A DNA stretch of 58,836 nt, taken from the NCBI GenBank assembly GCA_910592205.1, contig CAJVPJ010000043.1:1-58836 (forward strand), in the 5' to 3' direction. Below the pieces are notes generated by a model, which saw only the letters and a program-made list of their open reading frames with translations, was not told the origin of the DNA and did not search any database. Below are positions 58,581 through 58,836 of this stretch, piece by piece. A program made the translations under genes and the position numbers. How positions within the stretch are numbered: position 1 is the stretch's first letter; each line of letters starts with the position of its first letter. Source of the DNA: Paraglomus occultum (taxonomy: Eukaryota; Glomeromycota; Glomeromycetes; Paraglomerales; Paraglomeraceae).

Positions 58581-58836
58581 TCAAATGCGGTCGAGTGTGC
58601 CTGTTTCACGTTCAGTAATCCGATTAATCCTGATGGCTGTTGTGATGACATTTGGGACTCCATCTTGATTTATCGCCCTTTGCAAAATAGAAAAGAAGAT
58701 TAAGTTAATCCTAGAGAATCTGAAAAATAGAGATCAAACTTTATTCATACCATGGTATGTTAACACGCATTTGTCTGATCCAATCGCCAATAGCATAACC
58801 ATTTCTAAATGTAAATACAATGTTGCCATAATTTGT
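58581..58836 (-). CDS. C-terminal end of an unrecognised gene, truncated by window edge
   Basis: Two minus-strand exons, 58836-58751 and 58677-58581, with a GTATGA donor and an AAAG acceptor, join in phase. The visible 60 residues include YGNIVFTFRNGYAIGDWIRQ and VPNVITTAIRINRITERETG, ending LDRI and stop. Codon structure and clean splicing argue for a real gene whose body lies to the right. The domain is not recognised. Confidence 0.6.

Overview
The window reads as nuclear DNA of a filamentous fungus, most likely an early-diverging Mucoromycota and possibly an arbuscular mycorrhizal (Glomeromycotina-like) fungus. The signs are AT-rich sequence, genes split by many short (about 60-100 nt) GT-AG introns, a fungal gene set (TOR, white collar-1, PHO84-type transporter, Vip1, DBP3, DUF1748) and long gene-poor tracts with decayed transposons and a primase-like relic. 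The lineage call is inference. All exon coordinates below were worked out by hand from reading frame, splice consensus and family similarity.

Layout. 1-6338: 3' three quarters of TOR kinase (+), entering from the left edge. 7300-8152: TFB5 (+) and a DUF1748 protein (-), convergent and 44 bp apart. 8433-10339: multi-SANT/Myb protein (+). 11344-12120: orphan three-exon gene (+). 12.1-21.1 kb: transposon graveyard, centred on a roughly 7-kb unit bounded by ~330-bp inverted repeats (14028-21067). It contains a dead DUF7869-like transposase, a CXC-motif relic, a kinase-like relic, coiled-coil debris and several MITE-type palindromes. 21.1-26.2 kb: gene desert. 26232-29319: blue-light receptor white collar-1 (+), whose GATA finger appears to be cut off. 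29.4-34.6 kb: desert. 34580-36699: PHO84-type phosphate transporter (+). 37329-40353: three-RRM Gbp2/Hrb1-like protein (+) with an 8-nt exon. 40682-42878: DEAD-box helicase DBP3 (+). 43611-44567: Ctp1/CtIP/Sae2-type protein (+). 47279-48099: Vip1 (+). 49127-51826: PPR protein (+), whose 3' end overlaps CSN4 (-, 51777-53261). 54176-54874: Sfp1-like C2H2 protein (+). 55.4-56.9 kb: relic of an archaeo-eukaryotic-type primase gene (-), split by a 226-bp hAT-like MITE with an 8-bp target duplication. 58581-end: C-terminus of an unrecognised gene (-).

Functional picture. Most intact genes are housekeeping: nutrient signalling (TOR), transcription and repair (TFB5, Ctp1), mRNA export and packaging (Gbp2-like), ribosome assembly (DBP3), organelle gene expression (PPR), cullin deneddylation (CSN4). 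Environmental sensing and uptake are represented by WC-1 and the phosphate transporter. No operon-like logic is expected or seen. The unusual material lies in the two mobile-element regions and in the WC-1 C-terminus.
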